A DNA stretch of 8,978 nt. Origin: Bacteroidota bacterium (GTDB lineage Bacteria > Bacteroidota > Bacteroidia > NS11-12g > UBA955). Below, piece by piece: positions 1 to 6,254 of this stretch (the stretch's first letter is position 1; every line of letters starts with the position of its first letter). A model generated the notes under the pieces. That model worked only from the letters and a program-made list of their open reading frames with translations, had not been told where the DNA came from and did not search any database. A program made the position numbers and the translations under genes. The DNA is taken from the NCBI GenBank assembly GCA_947450015.1, contig CANFUB010000091.1, forward strand, positions 1 through 8,978, in the 5' to 3' direction.

Positions 1-195
1 AATCCTTGCATCATGCATTCTATACTCAAATGCATAATAATCGCCTTTGCCTACAATCTCATTATCCTTCTCTTGATTATTAAACCCATACCTATAATTC
101 CTATTGGTATCATTCACATATTGCATATCGGTTATTGCACTACCAAAGGAAGATTGGGGTTTCATGAATATTTGCTTTAATTGAAAATAAAGCAT
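1..195 (-). CDS. RHS repeat-associated core fragment (cut by the left window edge)
   Basis: This is the start of an RHS-type protein whose 3' part lies outside the window. From residue 17 the translation reads FGSAITDMQYVNDTNR, then YRYGFN, QEKDNE and YAFEYRMHDARI. That is the classic Bacteroidetes RHS-core run (YRYGFNGQEKDNE...YDAR) found just before the variable C-terminal tip. Two starts are possible: ATG at 195, which directly follows an in-frame stop at 198-196, and ATG at 165 (MKPQSSFGSA). I report the longer form, but neither is certain. No upstream YD repeats are present, so this is an orphan tip and not a full RHS gene. It follows the 273-845 gene on the same strand after a gap of 77-107 bases. 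An AT-only hairpin (184-202) surrounds the 195 ATG. The RHS-core identity is clear, while expression as a separate protein is inferred only. Confidence 0.75.
   Translation of the reverse strand, partial: MLYFQLKQIFMKPQSSFGSAITDMQYVNDTNRNYRYGFNNQEKDNEIVGKGDYYAFEYRMHDARI
81..149. repeat. RHS-core DNA repeat, copy A
   Basis: This block aligns without gaps to 1945-2013 with 8 mismatches over 69 bases. The inner 49 bases (101-149 against 1965-2013) differ at only two positions. It encodes the FGSAITDMQYVNDTNR.YRYGFN segment. Similarity stops abruptly at 149/2013, where the two genes have unrelated 5' ends, and it fades after the YGFN codons. Confidence 0.85.
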
Positions 196-272
196 TTATT
201 TTTGATTAAAGCAAAAAAACGCTTATTTAAGTTCAAATTCAAAAAATACTTATTGTATTTGTTTTTCATAAA

Positions 273-845
273 CTAGTCACAAAATGTTGGCTCCTCTCCC
301 GGCCAAAAAAGGTATGAGCAAGCAGGCAAATTAGGGTTTAAACAACAATGCATACTATCTCGATTAATAATTTTATAATATTTCGATTTTATAATTCTTA
401 GCCCTTCAAACTTTAACCCTCCTATCTCATATATATATTTAACCTTATACCAATCCAATATATTTTGATTTGTATCAATATCAATAATTCTGGCAAAAAT
501 TGTGATATTATCATAATTAGGTTTTATTCTTTGTTCTGACCAGTCTACAATTGCATCTTCTGGGTTATTTGGATTATAAGCAATACTGTAATAATTGCCC
601 AAAACAATGTTGTTTATTGAATTTTCTTCCAATTTATATTTTTTGTTTCCAACAGTGTACTTAAAATTTGCATATTTTCCACTTTTTCGTGTAGTAAATT
701 TAAACAACAAACCACATGTTTTTGGATAAGAAATCAACTTAGATTTATCTTGCTTTGTAATCCATTTATTTATACTAATAATACCATATATAGGAAATAC
801 TATTAGGGTAATATTTAACATGAGAAATTTTAGAATTGGTTTCAT
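273..845 (-). CDS. Membrane-anchored small protein, candidate immunity partner of the RHS tip
   Basis: This 190-residue protein starts with a hydrophobic stretch (residues about 5-24) and then K/D-rich residues, which suggests a single N-terminal membrane anchor with the rest outside the cytoplasm. The soluble part seems to hold two related beta-rich units, at about 44-102 and 115-181. The first reads YTVGNKKYKLEEN, then VLGNYYSIAYNPNNPEDAIV. This resembles DUF3592-like folds (Y.V.G..Y...G..v.v.YdP.nP), but only by pattern and not by a database hit. The second unit keeps YEIGG and CCLNPNLP. Four cysteines lie near the C-terminus (167, 168, 176, 189). The ATG overlaps the stop of the upstream RHS-tip gene in a TAATG arrangement, so translation is probably coupled. 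That position directly behind an RHS C-terminal tip is typical of an immunity gene, but the immunity role is inferred from context only. Confidence 0.6.
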   Translation of the reverse strand: MKPILKFLMLNITLIVFPIYGIISINKWITKQDKSKLISYPKTCGLLFKFTTRKSGKYANFKYTVGNKKYKLEENSINNIVLGNYYSIAYNPNNPEDAIVDWSEQRIKPNYDNITIFARIIDIDTNQNILDWYKVKYIYEIGGLKFEGLRIIKSKYYKIINRDSMHCCLNPNLPACSYLFWPGEEPTFCD

Positions 846-2068
846 TATCTAATTAAAGTTAAGGTCTTTTTTGAATCGTCAAATTTATATAATCCTAAGT
901 TGTTGCCATCTTGGGTTAATTGTGAATTTGTTTTATTGTATACTAGCTTTACGCCATCGTCTAAGTATATATAATAAAAGCCCTCTGCTCCAGAATATTT
1001 TGTTGACTGATATTCAATTGTAGTTTCTCCTGCATAATTTTTAATAGTTGTATTTGTTGCTCCATTGGTACCAGAAGTAGCGGTTGCTTCATTATCAGAA
1101 TCTGGAAATAGTTGACCTGTCACCGTGTTATTCCCTGCACTAGTTGCAATTTGTGTAGCAGCATTTGCCTTTGCTGCAGCAACATCTGCATTTAATGTCG
1201 CTTGAAATGCATCTTGAGATTTCTGAGTGAAAACTAATTCCTTTATTCTTGTTTGAGCAGGGGATTTAGGTTTTATAATTGTCCTAGAGTATTTACCCGC
1301 TTCTATTAAGGCTTTAGATTGTTTTTCCAACGCTTTTCGGATTAAAGAATTAGAATTAGCAACCATTGGTTTGATAATCCTACCAACTGTGTAGCCTGCT
1401 ACTCCTTTCCCTATTTTATTGAAAAAAAAGCCAAATGTAGACTTCCCAGGACTATTAAAACTAAAACTATATTCATTACTTTCTTTATTGTATTGGTAAT
1501 TTATTGAAGATGTAACAGCATCATCCCAATTTTTAACAACCAATCTTGTGGCCTTTTGAATTGCTTTTCCATATTTAAACGCCTTTCTTGTTGCATTTAG
1601 AAAATAGGCACCTGTAGCACCCGCTACACTTGCAACTCCAACATCTAACCAGTCCATTTTCTTGAAGGATGAGCTATAAGTGGACAATTTCCATGGCCTC
1701 CAACCATTAGCAATCATTTGTCCACCCATTTCCATTAATCCGGCGCCTAAGGCTCCAAATATCCCTATATCTCCCTTTTGATCACAAATACTGATTGGGC
1801 TATTTAAATTATTTGAATATGGGGTTTCATCCGGAAATTCGCTCGCTTCAGGATCAATACTAAACCATCTTGATATTCTAGGGTCATAAATTCTATCTTC
1901 CGCAAAGTATAGATCTAACGATGAACTTGAGGACTCTATTCCATTAAAGCCGTATCTATACCTTCTATTGGTATCATTCACATACTGCATATCTGTTATT
2001 GCACTACCAAAGGCAGGGTAAAGAGAAAGCTTGTTTCTTCCCAAGTTTATTAACTGTTCGATATTCAA
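845..2068 (-). CDS. Orphan RHS tip: core fragment plus unrecognised C-terminal (toxin-like) domain
   Basis: The reading frame encodes 407 residues. Residues 20-45 (FGSAITDMQYV, then YRYGFNG) and 57-95 (EDRIYDPRISRWFSIDPEA, then ETPYSNNLNSPISICDQKG) are the conserved end of an RHS core, normally YDPR.GR..S.DP...P..TPY...N.PI...D..G. Next comes a glycine/alanine-rich weakly hydrophobic segment (101-160), a basic stretch (161-275), an Ala/Thr/Ser/Asn-rich linker (285-345) and a beta-like end (345-407) containing YYIYLDDGVKLVYNK. I do not recognise the C-terminal domain, and toxin function is inferred from the architecture. The start is doubtful. The frame opens after a stop at 2101-2099, the only start-like codons before residue 27 are TTG (2068 and 2041), and the first ATG is at 1990, inside the conserved core. 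Hence this looks like a cassette needing an upstream RHS body, not a complete gene. Its TAA overlaps the ATG of the next gene. Confidence 0.75.
   Translation of the reverse strand: MNIEQLINLGRNKLSLYPAFGSAITDMQYVNDTNRRYRYGFNGIESSSSSLDLYFAEDRIYDPRISRWFSIDPEASEFPDETPYSNNLNSPISICDQKGDIGIFGALGAGLMEMGGQMIANGWRPWKLSTYSSSFKKMDWLDVGVASVAGATGAYFLNATRKAFKYGKAIQKATRLVVKNWDDAVTSSINYQYNKESNEYSFSFNSPGKSTFGFFFNKIGKGVAGYTVGRIIKPMVANSNSLIRKALEKQSKALIEAGKYSRTIIKPKSPAQTRIKELVFTQKSQDAFQATLNADVAAAKANAATQIATSAGNNTVTGQLFPDSDNEATATSGTNGATNTTIKNYAGETTIEYQSTKYSGAEGFYYIYLDDGVKLVYNKTNSQLTQDGNNLGLYKFDDSKKTLTLIR
1945..2013. repeat. RHS-core DNA repeat, copy B
   Basis: This is the partner of 81-149, in the same orientation and about 1.86 kb apart, with 61 of 69 bases matching. 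It is the likely homology block through which neighbouring RHS tips could recombine. Recombination between the two copies would delete the intervening tip and candidate immunity gene. Confidence 0.85.
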
Positions 2069-2125
2069 GTTTTTGCTAAATAACAGTGTTTTTATGCTTT
2101 ATTAAGCCAATAATAGACTAAAAAA

Positions 2126-3187
2126 ATGTTAAAAAAAAATAATCATTTACCACTCATTCCTCTTTTTCAAAAATTTATTACAGAAACCCAGTCTGGTAAA
2201 CGGGTACAAAAAAATGGTAAGTCAATTAGAAATTCCACTGTAGAGAATTACAAAGCGCTTCTAAGCAATTTGTTGAAGTATTCAGAGAAATTTAATGATG
2301 CCATTGAAATTAATGTGAAATTTCGTCATACAAAACAAGTGTTTGAAAAAGAACAAAAATTCTATCGCAAGTTTTATAAACAGTTTACAGATTTTTTATA
2401 TGCTAGAAATTGTACAGATAATTATGTTGGACTGTTAATTAAAACTTTGCGTTCTTTTTTCAAATATTTACAAGAAGTTAAGGGATATGAAACTGGTAAT
2501 TTTTATAAATCATTTTATTCTTGCAGAGAAGAAATTGCGGTATTGGTATTTAGTCAAGAACAGCTTAGCGTATTGATATTCGATGAAGCCTTCAACTCCT
2601 CACTTCCAAAACATTTGATTAAAACAAGAGATGTCCTTGTTTTTGGGTGCACTGTTGGCTTGCGATTTTGTGATTTAATTGCACTCAAACAACGAAACTT
2701 AGAACATAAATTTGAGAAAACATATCTAATTGCGAAATCTCAAAAAACAAATATGGAAACAAGAATTAAGTTGCCTCAATATGCCATTCAAATACTCGCA
2801 AAGTATAAGAAAAAACAAACAACTTTGTTGCCTTCTATCACCATTATTCAATTTAATAATAATATTAAGCAAATTGCAATTCTAGCAGGATGGACTTATG
2901 AAGTTGGCAAAGAAAGAAGTAGAAGAGGAGTGAGGCGAGAAATTAAAAAGAATGGAAAGCCGTATCGCTTTTGTGATATGGTAAGCAGTCATATTATGCG
3001 AAGAACCGCTATCACAACATTGTTGTTGATGGGTGTGCCAGAACCTTTGGTGCGGAAGATTAGTGGTCATTCTGCAAACAGTAAGGAGTTTTATAAATAT
3101 GTTAATTATACAGATTCCTTTATAGATGATGAAACAGATAGAGCATTCGCTAAATTAACAATTGGTATCAATACTATAAATCAATAA
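2126..3187 (+). CDS. Tyrosine recombinase / site-specific integrase (SAM-like N-terminal domain)
   Basis: This 353-residue protein is of typical size for Bacteroidetes tyrosine recombinases. Residues 8-120 form a helical SAM-like core-binding domain (STVENYKALLSNLLKY, then LIKTLRSFFKYLQE). The catalytic domain follows from about 140. Visible active-site residues are R180 in GCTVGLRFCDL, K207 in SQKTN, H289 and R292 in SSHIMRRTA, and H315 in SGHSANS. The nucleophile is most likely Y325 in FYKYVN, one residue further from GH than usual; Y323 is the alternative. A basic insert at 262-281 before SSH is common in Bacteroidetes integrases. It carries no N-terminal arm-binding domain. The ATG at 2126 follows an A-run and has no clear Shine-Dalgarno. 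The gene diverges from the RHS tip with only 57 bases between them and ends 47 bases before the outer-membrane protein gene. All catalytic residues are present, so it should be active. Its DNA target is unknown; cassette shuffling is one possibility. Confidence 0.9.
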   Translation: MLKKNNHLPLIPLFQKFITETQSGKRVQKNGKSIRNSTVENYKALLSNLLKYSEKFNDAIEINVKFRHTKQVFEKEQKFYRKFYKQFTDFLYARNCTDNYVGLLIKTLRSFFKYLQEVKGYETGNFYKSFYSCREEIAVLVFSQEQLSVLIFDEAFNSSLPKHLIKTRDVLVFGCTVGLRFCDLIALKQRNLEHKFEKTYLIAKSQKTNMETRIKLPQYAIQILAKYKKKQTTLLPSITIIQFNNNIKQIAILAGWTYEVGKERSRRGVRREIKKNGKPYRFCDMVSSHIMRRTAITTLLLMGVPEPLVRKISGHSANSKEFYKYVNYTDSFIDDETDRAFAKLTIGINTINQ

Positions 3188-3192
3188 TATTG

Positions 3193-3224
3193 TTTGGTTT
3201 TGTTGTTTGAAGCGCCTACATTTG
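3193..3224 (+). promoter_or_regulatory. Possible Bacteroidetes-type promoter for the 833-residue protein
   Basis: TTTG at 3193-3196 and TACATTTG at 3217-3224 fit the TTG...TAnnTTTG pattern with 20 bases between. The ATG at 3235 would give a leader of only a few bases, so either the transcript is nearly leaderless or the match is accidental. Confidence 0.35.
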
Positions 3225-3234
3225 AATTACTTAA

Positions 3235-5736
3235 ATGTTAAAACATCTCTGTTTTATATTGTTTATAGGAGTCTCCATCCTGCAAGCCCAGCAGTTGGAT
3301 TCGGCATTTAAGGAAAGGCAAAAAGAGGAGCGCGCTAAATTGGGTGGTAAAACCGATACTTTCAAAAAACAACAACAAGAAAAAATTAAGGCATCAAAAA
3401 TAAAAACCATTGCTGAATTAAAAAAAGATTCTTTACTTGTTGCCAATAAAATTCAAAGTAGTAAAGCTTCCATAAAAACCAAAACAGATAGCACTGCTCG
3501 TACTGCTTATAAAACCAAGGGTAAGGAAGCACTAAAAAAAGAATTGCAACCCATAGGCACTGCAAAAGCAAAAGCCTATAATCAATGGACGGTTGCAAAA
3601 AAAGCACTCAAAAATCCTTTTAAATTAACAGGCGAAATACGCTCCGAGAGTTTTGCTGCCACAGCACAAAATCCCATGTTGCGAAACGAACCTGTTTATA
3701 GCCGATTGTACATAATACCTACTATCTCATTTTTAGGTTTGCCTTTTAAAGCCAATTTCTTTTTAACCACCGAAAATAACAATGCTTATAAAAGCAATTT
3801 CTTCTCCTTTAAATTCGATGCCAATGCCATGCGCCAACAGGCAGCTACGCAAATACAAAATGAGATAGACGAAGCCAAAAAAACAGATAGACTTAGACAA
3901 CTCGATATTCAAAAAAATGCACTGGAAACGCAGCGTTACGAAGATGAGTTGAATGGCATGAAAAGTAAAATACCCGATGCCGATGCTTTGCAAAAAACAC
4001 TGCAACAACAAGCTGAAGAAAAAAGCAAAGCCTATATTGAACAAGAAAGACAAGCAGCAGAAGAAAAATTAAAGAATGCCAGCGAAGAAGAGAAACTAAA
4101 AATACAACAAGCACTCAAACAAAAAGAAGATTCCATAATCAACCATTATAAAAAAGAAGTAGGCGATTCGGTAATGGCAGCCAAAGGTCAATATGGCGAT
4201 AAAATGGATACATCAAAAGTAAACGGCTATAAAGATAAAGCAGCAGAAGATACCGCTCAGCTAGGTCAATATTTAAGAATGCTACAAAAGGTAGAAGACC
4301 TAAAAACACAAAAACAAAAGTTGGATGATTTAAGACAAGTGGATTCAACAAAACTGTTGCAAAAAGCAGGCGGTATTCGCAATCCAGATGATTTGCGAAA
4401 ACTGGCCAAAGAACAATTGCCAGGCAATCAATTCATCAAAAATATATTGGCAGTCGACCGCTTTGGAATAGGTGTTGTTAATCCTCAGTATTCCGAATTT
4501 ACGTTGTTTGCCGCCTCGGTTAAGGGATTGGATATTGGCATCAATAAAGAGAAATGGTTTTACGATTTAACCATCGGTAAAACAACTAAACAATTTACGG
4601 GACCATTTACCAGCAACAAACCTGTTTATGATAGAAACATTGGTGTTGCAAGAATTGGTATTGGCGAATTAAAAGGAGATCATCTATCTGCAGAATATTT
4701 GTACGCTTTCGATTCTAAAACTACAAATATCAATATGCCTCAAATTCGCAATGGTGTAGTAAATTTAAATGCACAATTTAAGTTATTAAAAGGTACTCAA
4801 ATTGAAGCCAATGCTGCGCAAAGTGTTTACAAAGAATCGTTCACTTCTTTACAATCCAACTATATTTCAAGCACAGCAAAAACCAACGAGGCATTGGGTA
4901 CAAATGCCAACAAAGCTTATTTGTTAAAAGCCATTCAAACGGTTTCAAAAAATGCAAAATTAGAAGCCCAGATTAAACAAACAGGAGCTGCATTTCGCAG
5001 TGTAGGCAATCCGTTTTTAAGACGCAATTTCAGAGAGTTTGAAATCAAATACGAGCAACAATTCTTCAAAAAGAAAATAAAATTCTCTGGCTTTTACAAA
5101 GAGATGCGCGATAATTTAATTGAATTGAACAAGGCTACCAATCGATTAAAAGGCTATGGTTTAAAACTCTCTACCGCTTTCGAAAAATTTCCAAATTTAA
5201 TGGTGAGTTATAGTCCTTACCAACAAGGTAACAATCACCCTGATAGTATTTACCGAACCAATAATCAATTCTCTGTTACCAATGCAATGATCACCTACAA
5301 GAAACGTTATAAAACCATAGCATGGAATGGTTTGGTAAGTTATACCCGCTCGGCCATGGAGATTAATGATAGAGGCACAGTAGCTTACAGATTGGTAAGC
5401 ACAGTGCACACCTTACAGCTAGGCAGTAGGAATACAAGTATACTCAGTTATTTAAGCAATGTTACAGCACCTTTTGTAGATTCATTAAATTCTAATTCTA
5501 TACAAATTAACCATACTTATTTGGCCAGCAAAAAAATGAGTTTAACAATAGTCAGCGAACAAACCAAATACAAAAATGGAGCGTATAAAATGGGAGGTGC
5601 TTTGCAAGTAACCTCTACTGTTTTTAGAAACTTTACCCTCAGTATACTCGCCCGTTATGACAAGGTACACAAGCTATGGCATTTGGAGGATGCCGATGTG
5701 TTTACAGGGAGGGTGGTGATGGTGTGGAAGTGGTAG
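3235..5736 (+). CDS. Secreted, probable outer-membrane beta-barrel protein with an internal coiled coil
   Basis: This is an 833-residue protein with a clear signal peptide (residues 1-18, hydrophobic FILFIGVSIL, probable cleavage after LQA), which also fixes the start. Residues 20-127 are very Lys/Gln/Ala-rich and probably helical. Residues 128-195 (NPFKLTGEIRSESF, FLGLPFKANFFLTTENN, NFFSFKFD) look like early membrane or plug strands seen in Bacteroidetes barrel proteins. Residues 198-395 are a long charged coiled coil (QQQAEEKSKAYIEQERQAAE and similar). From about 405 alternating aromatic/polar strands resume (FGIGVVNPQYSEFTLFAASV and so on) through to VVMVWKW, an aromatic end of the kind used as a barrel assembly signal. 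I recognise the general type but not a named family. The substrate or partner is unknown. The gene is on the recombinase strand, 47 bases behind it, and is convergent with the small HTH gene. Codon use looks less AT-biased than its neighbours, which may indicate a resident gene. Confidence 0.7.
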   Translation: MLKHLCFILFIGVSILQAQQLDSAFKERQKEERAKLGGKTDTFKKQQQEKIKASKIKTIAELKKDSLLVANKIQSSKASIKTKTDSTARTAYKTKGKEALKKELQPIGTAKAKAYNQWTVAKKALKNPFKLTGEIRSESFAATAQNPMLRNEPVYSRLYIIPTISFLGLPFKANFFLTTENNNAYKSNFFSFKFDANAMRQQAATQIQNEIDEAKKTDRLRQLDIQKNALETQRYEDELNGMKSKIPDADALQKTLQQQAEEKSKAYIEQERQAAEEKLKNASEEEKLKIQQALKQKEDSIINHYKKEVGDSVMAAKGQYGDKMDTSKVNGYKDKAAEDTAQLGQYLRMLQKVEDLKTQKQKLDDLRQVDSTKLLQKAGGIRNPDDLRKLAKEQLPGNQFIKNILAVDRFGIGVVNPQYSEFTLFAASVKGLDIGINKEKWFYDLTIGKTTKQFTGPFTSNKPVYDRNIGVARIGIGELKGDHLSAEYLYAFDSKTTNINMPQIRNGVVNLNAQFKLLKGTQIEANAAQSVYKESFTSLQSNYISSTAKTNEALGTNANKAYLLKAIQTVSKNAKLEAQIKQTGAAFRSVGNPFLRRNFREFEIKYEQQFFKKKIKFSGFYKEMRDNLIELNKATNRLKGYGLKLSTAFEKFPNLMVSYSPYQQGNNHPDSIYRTNNQFSVTNAMITYKKRYKTIAWNGLVSYTRSAMEINDRGTVAYRLVSTVHTLQLGSRNTSILSYLSNVTAPFVDSLNSNSIQINHTYLASKKMSLTIVSEQTKYKNGAYKMGGALQVTSTVFRNFTLSILARYDKVHKLWHLEDADVFTGRVVMVWKW

Positions 5737-5773
5737 GTTGTTTTATTCAATAAATTATGAACCCGGTTTTTAG

Positions 5774-6076
5774 TTACGAATGTGCTTTACTCAACTTAAC
5801 GCCATGGAATGCATTTTCAAATTCATTTCTGTCTACAAACGAACGACCGCCAAATTTGAATAATTGAAATTTACCTTCACGCATGTATTTGTAAAAAGTA
5901 GCTGGAGTAATAATTTTTAATTTAAATATTTCCTTAATAGGCATATACTTAAACTGGTCATCCGTATTTGGTTTTTTAGTTTCTTTTTCAATTGCTATTT
6001 CTTTCAATAGAGATTTCAAACTAGTTACCTCTTCAAGGATGGTATCTAAAATATTAGGATTTGATTTTGGCGCCAT
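5774..6076 (-). CDS. Helix-turn-helix protein, excisionase (recombination directionality factor)-like
   Basis: From ATG at 6076 this is a 100-residue protein. A TTG at 6103 would add nine residues, but ATG is the better choice and matches the length of similar proteins. Residues 6-34 are a leucine-spaced helix (ILDTILEEVTSLKSLLKEIA), probably for dimerisation. Residues 44-90 form a winged-helix/MerR-like DNA-binding unit: YMPIKEIFKLKIITPATFYKYM (helix-turn-helix), then the wing GKFQLFKFGGRSFVDRNEFENAF. That layout is shared by Bacteroidetes HTH-17/Xis-type proteins that steer integrase reactions. It sits third in a minus-strand set after the integrase and the 278-residue gene, 178 bases beyond the latter, with its own candidate promoter. 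The DNA-binding fold is well supported. The role as excision factor for the 7088-8353 integrase is inferred from context, and a plain transcription factor is the alternative. Confidence 0.75.
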   Translation of the reverse strand: MAPKSNPNILDTILEEVTSLKSLLKEIAIEKETKKPNTDDQFKYMPIKEIFKLKIITPATFYKYMREGKFQLFKFGGRSFVDRNEFENAFHGVKLSKAHS

Positions 6077-6086
6077 AACAATTGTT
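6077..6086. promoter_or_regulatory. Palindrome touching the HTH start codon
   Basis: AACAATTGTT is a perfect 10-bp palindrome immediately upstream of the ATG at 6076. It could be an operator for self-regulation of the HTH protein. A 10-bp AT-rich palindrome can also occur by chance. Confidence 0.25.
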
Positions 6087-6156
6087 GTATTTATTGGAAA
6101 CAAAGGTATTATGACGATAGGTATAAAGTGGTTTGCAGGTGGTGCATTGCTGGTGC

Positions 6157-6184
6157 CAAATTTATTAATTTGAATTTATTGCAA
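6157..6184 (-). promoter_or_regulatory. Candidate promoter of the HTH gene
   Basis: On the minus strand TTG (6184-6182) and TAAATTTG (6164-6157) are separated by 17 bases, fitting the Bacteroidetes TTG-N17-23-TAnnTTTG pattern. The leader to the ATG at 6076 would be about 75 bases. This suggests that the HTH gene can be expressed apart from the integrase pair. Confidence 0.5.
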
Positions 6185-6222
6185 GAAATAAAGGGGGTGA
6201 CGCTTAAAGAAAGTGTAGGGTT

Positions 6223-6244
6223 TTTGACTGGTCAAATGTCAAAT
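6223..6244. repeat. Inverted plus direct repeat between the 278-residue gene and the HTH gene
   Basis: TTTGAC-TG-GTCAAA (6223-6236) is a perfect 14-base inverted repeat. Its right arm is the first of two direct copies of GTCAAAT (6231-6237, 6238-6244). It lies just downstream of the 278-residue gene and about 40 bases upstream of the predicted HTH promoter. It may be an operator or a recombination-protein site. The arms are too AT-rich, and lack a suitable U-tract, for a good terminator. Confidence 0.35.
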
Positions 6245-6254
6245 GATAGATTAT

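Noticed and set aside
205..245. Terminator after the candidate immunity gene
   Set aside because: AAGC/GCTT flanking a seven-base A/T run gives only a four-bp stem, so it is not supportable.
2882..3070. Minus-strand open frame inside the first recombinase
   Set aside because: It lies opposite the catalytic domain, including the HxxR region, and has a Ser/His-rich translation without pattern. It is a shadow frame.
3231..5409. Several minus-strand open frames opposite the outer-membrane protein gene
   Set aside because: Their Phe/Leu-rich translations mirror the Lys/Gln-rich coding strand, and the plus-strand gene has a clear signal peptide and domain layout.
5737..5773. Bidirectional terminator between convergent genes
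   Set aside because: AACCCGGTTTTT has arms too short and a loop too small to form a credible hairpin.
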